A DNA stretch of 64,000 nucleotides from Variovorax brevis (GTDB taxonomy: Bacteria; Pseudomonadota; Gammaproteobacteria; Burkholderiales; Burkholderiaceae_C), in NCBI RefSeq assembly GCF_030317105.1, contig NZ_JASZYG010000001.1, positions 744,001-808,000 on the forward strand, in the 5' to 3' direction. Below, in pieces: positions 27,583 to 40,973 of the stretch. The notes beneath the pieces are model-generated. The model made no database searches. It was not told the DNA's origin and was given only the letters and a program-made list of their open reading frames with translations. The stretch's first letter is position 1. Each line of letters starts with the position of its first letter. The translations under genes were made by a program, and so were the position numbers.

Positions 27583-27966
27583 ATGAAACTACTTAGCGCC
27601 TCCATCCTCGCCGCGGCCCTTCTGGCTGGTTGCGGCAGCATGTCGACGAATGCGCCCGACGCGCCCACCAAGACCGTCGACGGCGTGCTCATCGGGCCGA
27701 GCGGCATGACGCTCTACACCTTCAATCGCGATGCAGCCAACAGCGGCAAGTCCGGCTGCAATGGCACTTGCGCTACCAACTGGCCTCCGCTGATGGCACC
27801 TGACGCGGCCAAGCCGATGGGCCCCTACTCGGTCGTCATCCGCGACGACGGCAAGAAGCAGTGGGCCTACAACGGCTGGCCGCTGTACTACTGGTCGAAG
27901 GACGCCAAGGCGGGTGACCGCACCGGCGACGGCGTTGGCGGCGCCTGGAAGATCGCCCGTCCCTGA
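27583..27966 (+). CDS. Secreted repeat lipoprotein (COG4315 type)
   Basis: A 127-residue lipoprotein with a clear lipobox ('ILAAALLAGC', Cys 17), strong Shine-Dalgarno (AAGGAGAA) and the repeat motif of the PF03640-type family: 'GMTLYTFNRD', 'CNGTCATNWPPL', 'GWPLYYWSKDAKAGDRTGDG'. The repeats are predicted to form beta propeller-like modules; the role is unknown. A strong terminator follows 21 bp after the stop. Confidence 0.85.
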   Translation: MKLLSASILAAALLAGCGSMSTNAPDAPTKTVDGVLIGPSGMTLYTFNRDAANSGKSGCNGTCATNWPPLMAPDAAKPMGPYSVVIRDDGKKQWAYNGWPLYYWSKDAKAGDRTGDGVGGAWKIARP

Positions 27967-27987
27967 TCTTCGCGATCAGTGAACGGC

Positions 27988-28019
27988 AGGGCGCTGCGCT
28001 TCAGCAGCGCCCTTTTTTT
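27988..28019 (+). terminator. Rho-independent terminator
   Basis: AGGGCGCTGC (27988-27997) and GCAGCGCCCT (28004-28013) form a perfect 10-bp stem with a six-base loop, followed by a run of seven T (28013-28019). It ends the lipoprotein transcript. Its right arm overlaps the last codons of the convergent YXWGXW gene. Confidence 0.93.
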
Positions 28020-28429
28020 GCCTGGCCGGGCGGGCAATGACCGCCGTCCCAGTGGTCGTCATGGCCGTGGTGATCATGATGGTAGTCGTGGTCGTCGTGC
28101 TTGCCCTTGTGCTTGCCACCGCGCTTCCAGTCGCCCTCGACCCAGCGGTAGCCGCCATCGGCGCGGACCCAGCGCCCCGGTGCGTAGACGTAGTCGACAC
28201 GCGCCGGCTGCCAGTAGCCCGGCGCCCAGGCGTAGGCTCGTTCGTTCCAGTTCCAGCGACCCGGGACCCAGACCCGGCCCGGCTGTGGCGCAGGAACGTA
28301 TTCAACGCGCGGCGGCGGCGGTGCCACCGTGACGATGCCCGGCACGTTGATGTTGACGGAGACTTGGGCGCTCGCGCCGAACGGGGCCGCGATGGCCGCA
28401 AGCGCAAGGACTGCTGCAGAAGTTCGCAT
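28001..28429 (-). CDS. Exported YXWGXW-repeat protein with His/Asp-rich tail
   Basis: A 142-residue protein with a signal peptide (Ala-rich, cleaved near 'PFGASA'). Three WxxGxW-type modules follow ('VWVPGRWNW', 'YAWAPGYWQP', 'YVYAPGRWVR'), and then a tail of alternating His and Asp ('HDDHDYHHDHHGHDDHWDGG') that should bind divalent metals. Such proteins sit in the periplasm or outer membrane and are functionally unassigned. The ATG at 28429 has GGAAAG as Shine-Dalgarno. Confidence 0.82.
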   Translation of the reverse strand: MRTSAAVLALAAIAAPFGASAQVSVNINVPGIVTVAPPPPRVEYVPAPQPGRVWVPGRWNWNERAYAWAPGYWQPARVDYVYAPGRWVRADGGYRWVEGDWKRGGKHKGKHDDHDYHHDHHGHDDHWDGGHCPPGQAKKGRC

Positions 28430-28573
28430 TCTTTCCAACCTTGACAAAGATTCACGTAATCGTGAGTTGAACCCAGCGCGGCGCACGAGCTTGTCAGTAC
28501 AAGCCGCGATTGCGCCACAGGAAACGCAGACTGCTGCGTGACAAGCCCCGGCGGGCACCTGTCCGGAGTCTTG

Positions 28574-29458
28574 CTAGGCGATGGCCGCCACGCGTGCGCG
28601 CCATCCAAGCCACTCATTGGCCACCAGTGCGCCGATGACCAGCATGCCGCCCGTCAGCACCGTGGGCGCCGGGACTTCGTTGGCGCCCACCCACGCAAGG
28701 GCAATGCCGAAGATCACTTCGAGCAGCGCGAGGAGCGACACTTCCGGCGCCTTGAGCACCCGGGCGCACATCACGGCGAGCACGCAGGGAATCGCGAGCT
28801 GGAACAGGCCCAGGAATGCCAGCAAGCTCACGTCATGCGCGTTGGCCTGCATGGGCCACGCCAGGGGCAACGTCATCGCGGCGGACAGCATGGCGCCAAT
28901 CAGCACGGCGGGAACCAGATCGACGTCGTGGCCCTTGGCATGCGCGTGCTGGACGACGGTCCAGTTGCTCGCGCCCGCCAGCGGCACGCACAGCGCCACC
29001 AGCGTGCCGACCAATTGCCCTTCACCCAACTCGCTGCCGTACATCCAGGCGACGCCAGCGCCGGCCACCACGATCGCCCACCACGTTCGCGGCGGAAGAC
29101 GGTGCCCGATGAAGATGCGCGCCATCAGCGCGGTGAACAAAGGACCGAGCGACATCGTCACCAGCACGTTCGCAGTGGAGGTGAGCGTCAGCGCCACCAT
29201 GAAGGCCGTGTACATCACGGCCCAGCACAGGGCGGAAATCCACAGTTCGCGTCCGCCTTCGCGGATCTTGCGGAACACGTCGCGCCCCTGCCACAGGGAC
29301 AGGATCACGACCAGCGAGAGCGCATTGAACAGGCTGCGCCAGAAGGTCACTTCAAAGCTGCGCGCCTGCTCCAGATGCCGGGTGACGACGCCGGCGGTGG
29401 CCCACATCAGGGTCACGCCGACCATCAGCCACACGGCCTTGCCGTGGGCGAGCTTCAT
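28574..29458 (-). CDS. EamA/DMT family transporter
   Basis: A 294-residue inner-membrane protein with ten hydrophobic helices in two EamA repeats. The first opens with 'VWLMVGVTLMWATAGVVTRH' and the second with 'LVGTLVALCVPLAGASNW'. The conserved repeat ends 'ALTLTSTANVLVTMSLGPLF' and 'EVSLLALLEVIFGIALAW' are present. These proteins export amino acids, nucleosides or drugs; the substrate cannot be read from sequence. It stands alone after typA on the same strand, 23 bp downstream. Confidence 0.85.
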   Translation of the reverse strand: MKLAHGKAVWLMVGVTLMWATAGVVTRHLEQARSFEVTFWRSLFNALSLVVILSLWQGRDVFRKIREGGRELWISALCWAVMYTAFMVALTLTSTANVLVTMSLGPLFTALMARIFIGHRLPPRTWWAIVVAGAGVAWMYGSELGEGQLVGTLVALCVPLAGASNWTVVQHAHAKGHDVDLVPAVLIGAMLSAAMTLPLAWPMQANAHDVSLLAFLGLFQLAIPCVLAVMCARVLKAPEVSLLALLEVIFGIALAWVGANEVPAPTVLTGGMLVIGALVANEWLGWRARVAAIA

Positions 29459-29481
29459 ATCGCCTGCACCCCGGAACCGAC

Positions 29482-31320
29482 TCAGGCCGAGACGGTTTCG
29501 CGGCTCGCGCGCTTGCGCTCGTGTTCCTTGAGGTAGCGCTTGCGCAGGCGCACGCTCTTGGGCGTGATCTCGACCAATTCGTCGTCCTCGATGAACTCCA
29601 CGCCGTATTCGAGCGTGAGTTCGATCGGCGGCGTGATCTTGATCGCGTCTTCCTTGCCGGACACACGGAAGTTGGTGAGCTGCTTGGTACGCGTGGCGTT
29701 CACGACCAGGTCGTTGTCGCGGCTGTGGATGCCGACGATCATGCCTTCGTACACCGGGTCGTTGGCGCGCACGAACATGCGGCCGCGGTCGTCCAGCTTA
29801 CCCAAGGCGTAGGTGAAAATTTCACCGTCGTCCATCGAGATCAGCACGCCGTTCTTGCGGCTGCCGATTTCGCCCTTGTGCGGCTCGTAGCTGTCGAAGA
29901 TGTTGCTGATGAGGCCCGAGCCACGCGTCAGGTTCAGGAATTCGTTGGTGAAGCCGATCAGGCCACGCGCCGGGATGCGGTATTCCAGGCGCACGCGGCC
30001 ACGGCCGTCCGGTTCCATGTTGACCAGTTCGCCCTTGCGCTCGCCCAGCGCCTGCATCACGCCGCCCTGGTGGGCGTCTTCGATGTCGGCGGTCACGAGT
30101 TCGATCGGCTCGTGCTTTTCGCCGTCGACGGTGCGGAACACCACGCGCGGCTTGGACACGGCCAGTTCATAGCCTTCGCGGCGCATGTTTTCCAGCAGGA
30201 TCGTCAAGTGCAGTTCACCGCGACCCATGACTTCGAAGATGCCTTCTTCGTCGGTTTCCTTCACGCGCAGCGCGACGTTGTGCTGCAGTTCCTTTTGCAG
30301 GCGGTCCCAGATCTGGCGGCTGGTGACGAACTTGCCTTCGCGGCCGGCCAGCGGGCTGGTGTTCACACAGAAGTTCATCGTCAGCGTCGGCTCATCGACC
30401 TTGAGCATCGGCAGCGGTGCCGGGTTCGTCGGATCAGTGACCGTGACGCCAATGCCGATGTCGGCAATACCGTTGATCAGCACGATTTCGCCGGGGCCGG
30501 CTTCCGTGGCTTGCACGCGCTCCAGACCCTGGAACGTGAGCACCTGGTTGACGCGGCCCTTCACCGACTTGCCGTCCGGACCTTCCATGACGACGACGTC
30601 CATCATGGGCTTGAGCGTGCCCTGGCTGATGCGGCCCACGCCGATGCGGCCGACGAAGGTCGAGAAATCGAGTGCCGAGATCTGCAGTTGCAGCGGCGCG
30701 TCCGGGTCACCCTTTTGCGAGGGAACGTGCTTCAGGATGGTGTCGAACAGGGCCGACATGTCGGGGCCCCACTGCTCGCCAGGAGCGCCCTCTTCCAGCG
30801 ACGACCAGCCGTTGATGCCCGAGGCATAGACCACCGGGAAGTCCAGCTGTTCGTCGGTCGCGCCGAGCTTGTCGAACAGGTCGAACGCAGCGTTCACGAC
30901 CTTGTCGGGGTTCGCGCCGGGCTTGTCGACCTTGTTCACCACGAGGATGGGCTTGAGGCCCAGGGCCAGCGCCTTCTTGGTCACGAAGCGCGTCTGCGGC
31001 ATCGGGCCTTCCTGCGCGTCGATGAGCAGCACCACGCCGTCGACCATCGACAGCGCGCGCTCCACTTCACCACCGAAGTCCGCGTGGCCGGGGGTGTCGA
31101 CGATGTTGATGTGCGTGCCTTGCCAGGTCACGGCGCAGTTCTTGGCGAGGATGGTGATGCCGCGTTCTTTTTCGATCGCGTTGTTGTCCATCACGGTGTC
31201 GACCACTTTCTCGTGCTCGGCGAAGGTGCCCGACTGGCGCAGCAGTTGGTCGACCATTGTGGTCTTGCCATGGTCAACGTGGGCAATGATGGCGATGTTG
31301 CGGATTTGATGGGTACTCAT
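29482..31320 (-). CDS. typA: Ribosome-associated GTPase TypA/BipA
   Basis: A 612-residue translational GTPase involved in 50S assembly and stress adaptation. G1 '[16 protein letters not shown]', the switch '[10 protein letters not shown]', G3 '[16 protein letters not shown]' and G4 '[13 protein letters not shown]' are intact. The C-terminal BipA-specific domain ends in a basic stretch ('[17 protein letters not shown]'). The ATG at 31320 overlaps the truB stop (ATGA), tying it to the nusA-infB-truB operon. Confidence 0.96.
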   Translation of the reverse strand: MSTHQIRNIAIIAHVDHGKTTMVDQLLRQSGTFAEHEKVVDTVMDNNAIEKERGITILAKNCAVTWQGTHINIVDTPGHADFGGEVERALSMVDGVVLLIDAQEGPMPQTRFVTKKALALGLKPILVVNKVDKPGANPDKVVNAAFDLFDKLGATDEQLDFPVVYASGINGWSSLEEGAPGEQWGPDMSALFDTILKHVPSQKGDPDAPLQLQISALDFSTFVGRIGVGRISQGTLKPMMDVVVMEGPDGKSVKGRVNQVLTFQGLERVQATEAGPGEIVLINGIADIGIGVTVTDPTNPAPLPMLKVDEPTLTMNFCVNTSPLAGREGKFVTSRQIWDRLQKELQHNVALRVKETDEEGIFEVMGRGELHLTILLENMRREGYELAVSKPRVVFRTVDGEKHEPIELVTADIEDAHQGGVMQALGERKGELVNMEPDGRGRVRLEYRIPARGLIGFTNEFLNLTRGSGLISNIFDSYEPHKGEIGSRKNGVLISMDDGEIFTYALGKLDDRGRMFVRANDPVYEGMIVGIHSRDNDLVVNATRTKQLTNFRVSGKEDAIKITPPIELTLEYGVEFIEDDELVEITPKSVRLRKRYLKEHERKRASRETVSA

Positions 31321-32393
31321 GGTGTCGTCTCGCAAAGAGTTGCGTTCAAGATGATTTGCTGGATTTCGATGGGGTTCAGCAAGCGCCCCGGGATCAGTTC
31401 GCCGGCGGTGACGTGGGCGGTGCCGAGGAAGGAAATACCGCCCTCACCCTCGCCCTCTCCCGCAAGGGGGAGAGGGAGTGAACCGCCCCCTTCCTCGCCG
31501 CTCTTGCCCCCTCTCCCGCTCGCGGGAGAGGGTTGGGGTGAGGGCAAGCCCGGCCCAAACACAGCCACAGCGTCCGCATCCGCCCACTTGCCACGCCGAC
31601 GCAGGCCAGAAAGAAAACGCCCCGCATCTTCCCCACCCAGCGTGACGCGCGTGTGATCGGCAACGAGCGCCTCGGCAGGCATCAGTTGCGCGAGCCGCTC
31701 ATCCTCGCTCATCGCCTCAAGCGATTCAAGCGTGATGCATTGCGACTCGTCGAATGAACCGGTGACAGTACGACGCAGGCTGCTCAGGTGCGCACCGCAT
31801 CCCAAGGCCTCGCCGATGTCTTCGCCGAGCGTGCGGATGTAGGTGCCCTTGCTCACTTTGGCGGCAATGCGGATGGTCTTGGACGTTTCGAAGTCGGGTT
31901 CGGCTTCGATATCGAGCTTGTAGACCACGACGTCGCGCGGTGCACGTTCGACCTCGATGCCGTCGCGGGCATATTCGTAGAGCGCCTTGCCGTCCTTCTT
32001 GAGGGCGCTGTGCATCGGCGGCACCTGGCGGATCGGCCCGGTGAACTGCCTGGCCACGCGCTCGAGATCGGCAGCCGACACGTTCACCTCGCGCTCGGCG
32101 ATCACGTCACCTTCAGCGTCAGCGGTCGTGGTGCGAATGCCCAGGCGCGCGGTGGCGACATAAGTCTTGTCGGCGTCCAGATGCAACTGGCTGAATTTGG
32201 TGGCCGCGCCAAAGCACAGCGGCAACACGCCCGTCGCCAGTGGATCGAGCGTGCCAGTGTGCCCGGCCTTTTCGGCGCGCAGCAACCACTTGGCCTTTTG
32301 CAACGCCTGGTTGCTCGAGAGGCCGAGTGGTTTATCAAGCAGCAACACCCCATGCACAGGGCGCCGCTGCACCCTTGTGCGTGGCGCGTTCAT
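31317..32393 (-). CDS. truB: tRNA pseudouridine-55 synthase TruB with a REP-derived insertion
   Basis: TruB converts U55 of tRNAs to pseudouridine. Residues 15-250 are canonical: '[19 protein letters not shown]', the catalytic Asp in '[15 protein letters not shown]', and '[18 protein letters not shown]'. The 358-residue length exceeds the usual ~310. In the C-terminal PUA-like region, about 35 residues rich in Pro, Gly, Ser and Glu ('[17 protein letters not shown]' and following) interrupt 'VAVFGPG' and 'ISFLGTAHV'. They are encoded by a palindromic repeat (31441-31545) read in frame. The start is three bases downstream of rbfA. Confidence 0.95.
   Translation of the reverse strand: MNAPRTRVQRRPVHGVLLLDKPLGLSSNQALQKAKWLLRAEKAGHTGTLDPLATGVLPLCFGAATKFSQLHLDADKTYVATARLGIRTTTADAEGDVIAEREVNVSAADLERVARQFTGPIRQVPPMHSALKKDGKALYEYARDGIEVERAPRDVVVYKLDIEAEPDFETSKTIRIAAKVSKGTYIRTLGEDIGEALGCGAHLSSLRRTVTGSFDESQCITLESLEAMSEDERLAQLMPAEALVADHTRVTLGGEDAGRFLSGLRRRGKWADADAVAVFGPGLPSPQPSPASGRGGKSGEEGGGSLPLPLAGEGEGEGGISFLGTAHVTAGELIPGRLLNPIEIQQIILNATLCETTP
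31441..31545. repeat. REP-like palindromic repeat pair inside truB
   Basis: Two hairpins stand in opposite halves of a larger dyad. CCCTCTCCC pairs with GGGAGAGGG near 31453-31476. CCCTCTCCCGC pairs with GCGGGAGAGGG near 31510-31532. The whole is flanked by CCCTCACCC and GGGGTGAGGG. This is the form of widespread intergenic REP/BIME elements of proteobacteria, which often read as 'SPxPSPxxGRG' when translated. Here the pair lies in a coding region without breaking the frame. Confidence 0.8.
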
Positions 32394-32395
32394 GG

Positions 32396-32767
32396 CTAGT
32401 CGTCTTTCGAACGCGAGGCGACAGCTTGCGCAATGAGCTTGTTCATGTCCGCCGCACGCTCGGTGGTGCGGTCGAACTGGAAATGGAGCGTCGGCACGGT
32501 GTGGATGTGCAGGCGCTTGAAGAGGCCGTTGCGAAGGAAACCCGCCGCCTGGTTCAGCGCGAGCGTGGTCTCTTCAGGGTCGCCCACGAGCAGGCTGAAG
32601 AAGACCTTCGCATGCGCATAGTCGGGCGTGACCTCGACGGCCTGGATGGTCACCATGCCCACGCGCGGGTCCTTCAACTCGCGCGCGATCAGCTCCGTCA
32701 GATCGCGCTGGATCTGATCGGCAACCTTGAACGCGCGGTTGGGAGTAGCGGCTTTTCTTTTGGGCAT
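32396..32767 (-). CDS. rbfA: 30S ribosome-binding factor RbfA
   Basis: A 123-residue KH-fold factor for 30S maturation and cold adaptation ('[20 protein letters not shown]', '[20 protein letters not shown]', '[20 protein letters not shown]'). It lies 24 bp after infB and just before truB in the standard nusA operon order. The start ATG and length agree with the family. Confidence 0.96.
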   Translation of the reverse strand: MPKRKAATPNRAFKVADQIQRDLTELIARELKDPRVGMVTIQAVEVTPDYAHAKVFFSLLVGDPEETTLALNQAAGFLRNGLFKRLHIHTVPTLHFQFDRTTERAADMNKLIAQAVASRSKDD

Positions 32768-32791
32768 CGTGTCCAGGCTTTCGATCGGCGC

Positions 32792-35785
<2,994 letters not shown>

Positions 35786-35809
35786 ATGTGGTTCGTGCCT
35801 CCATGACCG

Positions 35810-37294
35810 TCACTCTTGGCCGGCGAACCAATGTTCGCGGGCTTTCAAGATGAGGGCTTTGGCGTCATCGGCGCTTTGGCCGGTGATCTCGGTGAGTTCG
35901 TCGACCGCGAGGTCGGCCAGGTCGTCGCGGGAGTGAACTCCGGCTTCGGCCAGCTTGGCGATAAGTTCGGGGTTGAGGCCCTCAAGGTCGCGCAAGTCCT
36001 GGGAGACGCTTTCAACGTCTTCTTCCTTGGCGATCTCCATGGTCAGCAACGCATCCTTGGCGCGTGAGCGCAGCTCGTTGATGGTTTCTTCGTCGAAGCT
36101 TTCGATTTCCAGCAGCTCGGAGATGGGCACATAGGCCACTTCCTCGAGGCTGGTGAAGCCTTCGGAAATCAGGATGTCGGCGATTTCCTCGTCGACATCG
36201 AGCTTTTCCATGAACAGCTTGCGGCTCGAATCGGTTTCGAGTGCCTGCTTCTGCGCGGATTCGTTGGCGTCCATGATGTTGATCTTCCAACCCGTCAGGT
36301 CGGAAGCCAGGCGCACGTTCTGGCCGCCGCGGCCGATGGCGATGGCGAGGTTTTCCTCGTCGACCACCACGTCCATGGCGTGCTTTTCCTCGTCGACGAC
36401 GATGGACGACACGTTGGCCGGCGCCAGGGCGCCGATCACGAATTGCGCCGGGTCTTCGCTCCACAACACGATGTCGACGCGTTCGCCGGCCAGTTCGTTG
36501 GTGACGGCGTTGACACGCGTGCCGCGCACGCCGACGCAGGTGCCGATCGGGTCGACACGCTTGTCGTGCGAGAGCACGGCGATCTTGGCGCGCGAACCCG
36601 GGTCACGGGCGCAGCTCTTGATTTCAAGCAAGCCTTGCTCGATTTCGGGCACTTCGTTGCGGAAGAGCTCGATCATGAATTCAGGGGCCGAGCGCGACAG
36701 GATGATCGGCGCACCACGCAAGGTGAGGTCGACTTCCATGATCATGGCCCGCACGCGGTCGCCGTTGCGCAGGTTTTCCTTGGCGATCATTTCGCTGCGG
36801 CGCAGGCGCCCTTCGACGCGGCCGGCTTCGACAATGATGTCGCCCTTGTCCAGGCGCTTGACGGTGCCGGTGAAGATCTTCTCGCCGCGCGACATGAAGT
36901 CGTTGAGCAGCATTTCGCGTTCCGCGTCACGGATCTTTTGCAGGATGACCTGCTTGGCCGCCATGGCGCCGATGCGGCCGATCGGCACCGAGTCCACCGA
37001 TTCCTCGATGTATTCGTCGACCTCGATTTCGGGCATTTCTTCCTTGGCTTCGAACAGCAGGATTTCCTGGTCGGGCAGCTGCAGGCCGGCCTCGTCGGGA
37101 ACGACGTGCCAACGACGGAAGGTCTCGTATTCACCGCTGTCGCGATCGACTGCCACGCGGATGTCCACTTCGCCCTGATAGAGCTTTTTGGTGGCCTGCG
37201 CCAGCGCGGATTCGACCGCGCCGAAAACAACGTCGCGCTCGACGTTCTTCTCGCGCGAGATCGCATCCACCAACATCAACATTTCGCGATTCAT
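35810..37294 (-). CDS. nusA: Transcription termination/antitermination factor NusA
   Basis: A 494-residue RNA polymerase-binding factor. The N-terminal domain ('[20 protein letters not shown]') is followed by an S1 domain ('[20 protein letters not shown]'), two KH domains ('[20 protein letters not shown]', '[20 protein letters not shown]') and C-terminal acidic repeats ('[20 protein letters not shown]') of the gammaproteobacterial/betaproteobacterial type. It sits between rimP and infB with 17-24 bp spacers. Confidence 0.97.
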   Translation of the reverse strand: MNREMLMLVDAISREKNVERDVVFGAVESALAQATKKLYQGEVDIRVAVDRDSGEYETFRRWHVVPDEAGLQLPDQEILLFEAKEEMPEIEVDEYIEESVDSVPIGRIGAMAAKQVILQKIRDAEREMLLNDFMSRGEKIFTGTVKRLDKGDIIVEAGRVEGRLRRSEMIAKENLRNGDRVRAMIMEVDLTLRGAPIILSRSAPEFMIELFRNEVPEIEQGLLEIKSCARDPGSRAKIAVLSHDKRVDPIGTCVGVRGTRVNAVTNELAGERVDIVLWSEDPAQFVIGALAPANVSSIVVDEEKHAMDVVVDEENLAIAIGRGGQNVRLASDLTGWKINIMDANESAQKQALETDSSRKLFMEKLDVDEEIADILISEGFTSLEEVAYVPISELLEIESFDEETINELRSRAKDALLTMEIAKEEDVESVSQDLRDLEGLNPELIAKLAEAGVHSRDDLADLAVDELTEITGQSADDAKALILKAREHWFAGQE

Positions 37295-37311
37295 GCCACC
37301 ACTCTCCTCGG

Positions 37312-37956
37312 TCAGTCCGACGCGTCCGCGCCGGAAATGTCAAACGAACCCTCACGGGTTTTGGCCCTGCGGCCCTTGAAATCCACAATGGGCGCGAGCC
37401 GCGCTTCGCGCAGCTCGTCCAGCGTGAAGCCCAGCGCCTGCAACGGTGCAGCCGCGCGCTTCCTGCTTATTTTTTGTCCTGGCTTGGCAGCAGGCGCGTC
37501 GCTCCAGACGATTTGCCATCCGCCGCCTTCGGCCCGCTCCAGCGTGCCGCGAAACTTCTTGCGGCTGGCGGCCACTGCCGTACCACCGGATGCCGCCGCA
37601 TCCTTGCCCACCGCGCCAATGGGCGCCTTGAGCGTGATGTCGATGATTTCACCGGCAAAACGCTCGAAATCCTTTTCGCCACGCAACGGACGGTCGATAC
37701 CGGGCGAGGACACCTCGAGCCGCTTGTAATCGACGCCATCCACTTCCAGCGTGAACTGAAGCTGGCGCGTGACCTTTTCGCAATCTTCCACCGTCAGGAG
37801 CGGTTCGGGAACGCCCGGCGCCGCTTCTTCTGATGTGGGGCCAGCCCAGGGCAAATCAATCGTGACGCGCAGCAATCCCCCTGCCGAGCGTTCGATCTCG
37901 ATCAGGTCATAGCCGAGCCCGGCCACGGTTTGTTCCACTGTCTGCTGCAATGCCAC
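37312..37956 (-). CDS. rimP: Ribosome maturation factor RimP
   Basis: A 30S maturation factor and first gene of the nusA operon. It starts '[20 protein letters not shown]' and has the core '[15 protein letters not shown]' and '[15 protein letters not shown]'. At 214 residues it is longer than the ~150 of E. coli because of an Ala/Gly-rich insert ('[16 protein letters not shown]') and a charged C-terminal tail. The promoter should lie in the ~70 bp between its start and the upstream terminator, but no clear boxes were seen. Confidence 0.93.
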   Translation of the reverse strand: MALQQTVEQTVAGLGYDLIEIERSAGGLLRVTIDLPWAGPTSEEAAPGVPEPLLTVEDCEKVTRQLQFTLEVDGVDYKRLEVSSPGIDRPLRGEKDFERFAGEIIDITLKAPIGAVGKDAAASGGTAVAASRKKFRGTLERAEGGGWQIVWSDAPAAKPGQKISRKRAAAPLQALGFTLDELREARLAPIVDFKGRRAKTREGSFDISGADASD

Positions 37957-38023
37957 GTGTTTCGATAATTCCTGGTGTCGCTCCGATGCCGCCTGCGCGT
38001 GACGCCACCGGTAAATGAATCGA

Positions 38024-38058
38024 CCAATAAAAAACGGGCGGTGAGTACCCGCCCGTTT
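38024..38058 (-). terminator. Rho-independent terminator after the MFS gene
   Basis: AAACGGGCGG (38032-38041) and CCGCCCGTTT (38049-38058) make a 10-bp stem with a seven-base loop. On the minus strand it is followed by TTTTTT and TT (38034 down to 38024). It separates the MFS/Yej transcripts from rimP. Confidence 0.88.
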
Positions 38059-38118
38059 GGTCGTGAGTTTTCAATTATATGCCAGTTGCACAAAAATAGT
38101 GGTATTTCCGCCTTGCCT

Positions 38119-39345
38119 TCAACTGGCTGATCCGTGTTTTTCCTGATGCGCACGGCTCGCACTGCGCCACCAAACAAGGGCAAACAAGGCTGCGCCGAAG
38201 GCCAATGCACCAGCGGCGACCAGCAGTGGCACCGAAAAAGAGCCGGTGCGTTGCGCCAATGGTGCGGCAAACAGCGGCCCGACAATTTGACCCACGCCAT
38301 ATGACGCTGTCGCGTAACCGATCAAGCCGGCCGCGGCATTGCCGCGCAGGCGCCGGGCGTCGCGCACGGCAAAAAGCGTGATGGCGGTGAACGGCAAGCC
38401 CAGAAGCAGGCTGCCCAGCGCAAATCCTGCCGTGGTCGGCCACGCGACCGACAGCACCACGCCCACTGCCTGCATGGTGTAGCCGGCCGCCAGCAGCAGC
38501 CGGTTGTCCCAATGGGAAGGCGCGCGGGCGCCGATCAGGGCGCCCGGGATCACGGCCAATCCGAAAAGCGGCCAGAAAAGATCCGCCAATGCGGAACCCG
38601 GGAAGGCCTGCCGCGCGATCACCGGGAGGAAGGTCGCCGTGATGATGTAGCCGAAGCCTGCCAGCCCGTACAGGCCGACAAGCCAGCGGGCGTCGCTGCG
38701 GTCCGCCGCCGAAACGGGCGCCGCAACTGCCGCGGGCGAGGCGCCCGGCCCCGATGCCGTGGCTGCGTGGTGGTGGTTTCCGTCATCGAAGACCCGCCAG
38801 ATCACGGCCGTCAGCACCAGCGCCATGACGCCGAAGACGATCCACGACGCGTCGGAGCCCCACCGGCCAATCGAGCCACCCAGCAGTCCCGTGACGGCGA
38901 TGCCGATGCCCGGCCCGGTGTAGATCACCCCACCGAGCTTGGGCGAACTGGTCTCCGCGAGTCGGCGCAGGCCCCAGCCGGACGCGAACACGAAGGTCCA
39001 GGCGCTCATCACCCCGGCGGCCGTGCGCAGGACACCCCAGATGGTGAAGCCGTCCATGAGGCCCATGCCGGCCAGCAGCGCCGCCGTTGCAACGAGCCCG
39101 CCCCGCACCATCGCGACCGGCCGCATGTGGATCGCCGCGCAAGAAACCGCGCCCAGGAAGTAGCCCAGGTAGTTCAACGAAGCCAGCAGACCGCCGCCCT
39201 GCAGATCGATCTTGCCCTCGTGCAGCATGATCGGAAGCATGGGCGTGAAGGCAAACCGGCCGAGGCCCATCACCACCGCCAGCGTGACCATGCAGGCCAG
39301 GGCAGCGCGCCATGCACCGCGCGGGTCGTGTCGAAAATCGGACAT
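38119..39345 (-). CDS. YbfB/YjiJ family MFS transporter
   Basis: A roughly 408-residue, twelve-helix major facilitator. Helix 1 ends 'VVMGLGRFAFTPMLPIML', the YbfB/YjiJ signature, and helix 2 is 'LLASLNYLGYFLGAVSCAA'. A His/Ala/Pro-rich loop separates the two halves. The substrate is unknown. The ATG at 39345 is preferred; a TTG at 39369 would overlap the ABC ATPase gene stop. It may be co-transcribed with the upstream Yej-type operon and ends at a strong terminator. Confidence 0.85.
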   Translation of the reverse strand: MSDFRHDPRGAWRAALACMVTLAVVMGLGRFAFTPMLPIMLHEGKIDLQGGGLLASLNYLGYFLGAVSCAAIHMRPVAMVRGGLVATAALLAGMGLMDGFTIWGVLRTAAGVMSAWTFVFASGWGLRRLAETSSPKLGGVIYTGPGIGIAVTGLLGGSIGRWGSDASWIVFGVMALVLTAVIWRVFDDGNHHHAATASGPGASPAAVAAPVSAADRSDARWLVGLYGLAGFGYIITATFLPVIARQAFPGSALADLFWPLFGLAVIPGALIGARAPSHWDNRLLLAAGYTMQAVGVVLSVAWPTTAGFALGSLLLGLPFTAITLFAVRDARRLRGNAAAGLIGYATASYGVGQIVGPLFAAPLAQRTGSFSVPLLVAAGALAFGAALFALVWWRSASRAHQEKHGSAS

Positions 39346-39365
39346 CGGTGGCGACAAGACTTTTT

Positions 39366-40973
39366 TCAATCCGCCATGGCAGCGGCCACGAGCTTGCGCG
39401 TGTAAGGGTCTTGCGGCGCATCCAGCACCTGTTCGACGTCGCCGGCTTCGAGCACGACCCCGTCTTTCATCACGAGCACCCGGTGCGCCATGGCCCGGAT
39501 CACTTCCACGTCGTGCGTGATGAGCAGGTAGCTCAGGCCACGCTCGCGTTGCAGGCGCTGCAACAGGCCCAGCACCTGCTTCTGGATGGTGACGTCCAGC
39601 GCGCTGGTGGGTTCGTCGAGGATGAGCAGTTGCGGATCGACGATGAGCGCGCGCGCAATGGCGATGCGCTGCCGCTGGCCGCCGGAGAACTCGTGCGGGT
39701 AGCGTCCGAGCAGACCCGGGAACTGGGATTCGTCCATGCCCACGTCGGCCAGCGCCGTCGCCACGCGCTGGCGGCGCCTGGCGGCATCGAGTTCAGGCGC
39801 GTGCACCGCTAGCCCCTCTCCCACGATTTCCTCGATCGTCATGCGCGGCGAAAGAGACGAAAACGGATCCTGGAAGACCACCTGCACGACGCGCCGCATC
39901 GCGCGGTCCGTGGCGCCACGCGTCCACATCTGCCCGCCGACGCGCAGTTGGCCGCCGTGCGGAAGCAAACCCAACGCGGCCAGCGCCAGCGTGGACTTGC
40001 CCGAGCCGGACTCGCCCACGATGCCCAGCGTTTCCCCCGGCGCAATGCGCAGGTCGGCGCCCTGCACGGCCACGAACTCGCCCTTGCTGAACCAGCCGAC
40101 GATGCCCGGGCGGGCCACCGGATAGCTCACCCGCAACGCTTTCGCTTCCAGCACGGGCGCGGCGCCTGGCGCGGTCACGGCCGGGACATCGCGCGTGGGC
40201 CGGCTGTCGATCAGCTTGCGTGTGTACGGATGCCGGGGCGCGTCGAAGACGGTGGCGACTGGCCCATGCTCCACGATGTCTCCGTTTTCCATGACCGCCA
40301 CGCGATCGGCAAAGCGACGCACCAGATTCAGGTCGTGCGTGATGAGCAACAACGCCATGCCGTGCTTGCGCTGCAACGCGTCGAGGAGGTCGAGGATCTG
40401 CGTGCGCAACGTGACGTCGAGGGCCGTGGTCGGCTCATCGGCCAGCAGCAGGCGCGGCTTGCATGCCAGCGCCATCGCAATCATGGCGCGCTGCCGCTGA
40501 CCGCCCGAGAGCTGATGCGGAAAGGCGCCCGCCCGGCGTTGCGGGTCCGGGATGCCCGTCTCCGCCAGCAGCTGGATCGCTGCTTCGCGCGCCGCGCGGG
40601 CGGACAGGGCTTCATGGAGTTCCAGCACTTCGGCGATCTGTTCGCCGACGGGGTACAGCGGGTTGAGCGCCGTCATCGGCTCCTGGAAGATCATCGCGAT
40701 CTCCTTGCCGCGCACGCCGCGCATCTCGCGCTCGGACAAGGCGAGCAGGTCGCGATCCGGCGCGTTGGCGCCCTCGCCTGCAAAGCGCGCCACGCCGGTG
40801 ACGTCGGCGTTCTGCACCAGACGCAGCAGCGACAGCGCCGTCACCGTCTTGCCCGAACCCGATTCGCCCACCAGCGCCAGCTTCTCGCCCCGCGCGATCC
40901 GGAAGTCGACGCCGTGGACGACCTCCTTGCCGCCGAAGGCCACGCGCAGGCCCTGCACATCGAGCAGCGTCAT
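39366..40973 (-). CDS. yejF: Double ATPase subunit of a peptide ABC importer (YejF-like)
   Basis: A 535-residue fusion of two ABC ATPase domains. Walker A occurs twice ('GESGSGKTVTALSLL', 'GESGSGKSTLALAAL'), as do the LSGGQ-type signature ('LSGGQRQRAMIAMAL', 'FSGGQRQRIAIARAL') and Walker B ('LLLADEPTTALD', 'LLILDEPTSALD'). Each half ends with the oligopeptide-type 'HPYTRKLI' / 'DPYTRKLV'. It energises the YejB/YejE channel. The ATG at 40973 overlaps the yejE stop (ATGA). Confidence 0.92.
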   Translation of the reverse strand: MTLLDVQGLRVAFGGKEVVHGVDFRIARGEKLALVGESGSGKTVTALSLLRLVQNADVTGVARFAGEGANAPDRDLLALSEREMRGVRGKEIAMIFQEPMTALNPLYPVGEQIAEVLELHEALSARAAREAAIQLLAETGIPDPQRRAGAFPHQLSGGQRQRAMIAMALACKPRLLLADEPTTALDVTLRTQILDLLDALQRKHGMALLLITHDLNLVRRFADRVAVMENGDIVEHGPVATVFDAPRHPYTRKLIDSRPTRDVPAVTAPGAAPVLEAKALRVSYPVARPGIVGWFSKGEFVAVQGADLRIAPGETLGIVGESGSGKSTLALAALGLLPHGGQLRVGGQMWTRGATDRAMRRVVQVVFQDPFSSLSPRMTIEEIVGEGLAVHAPELDAARRRQRVATALADVGMDESQFPGLLGRYPHEFSGGQRQRIAIARALIVDPQLLILDEPTSALDVTIQKQVLGLLQRLQRERGLSYLLITHDVEVIRAMAHRVLVMKDGVVLEAGDVEQVLDAPQDPYTRKLVAAAMAD

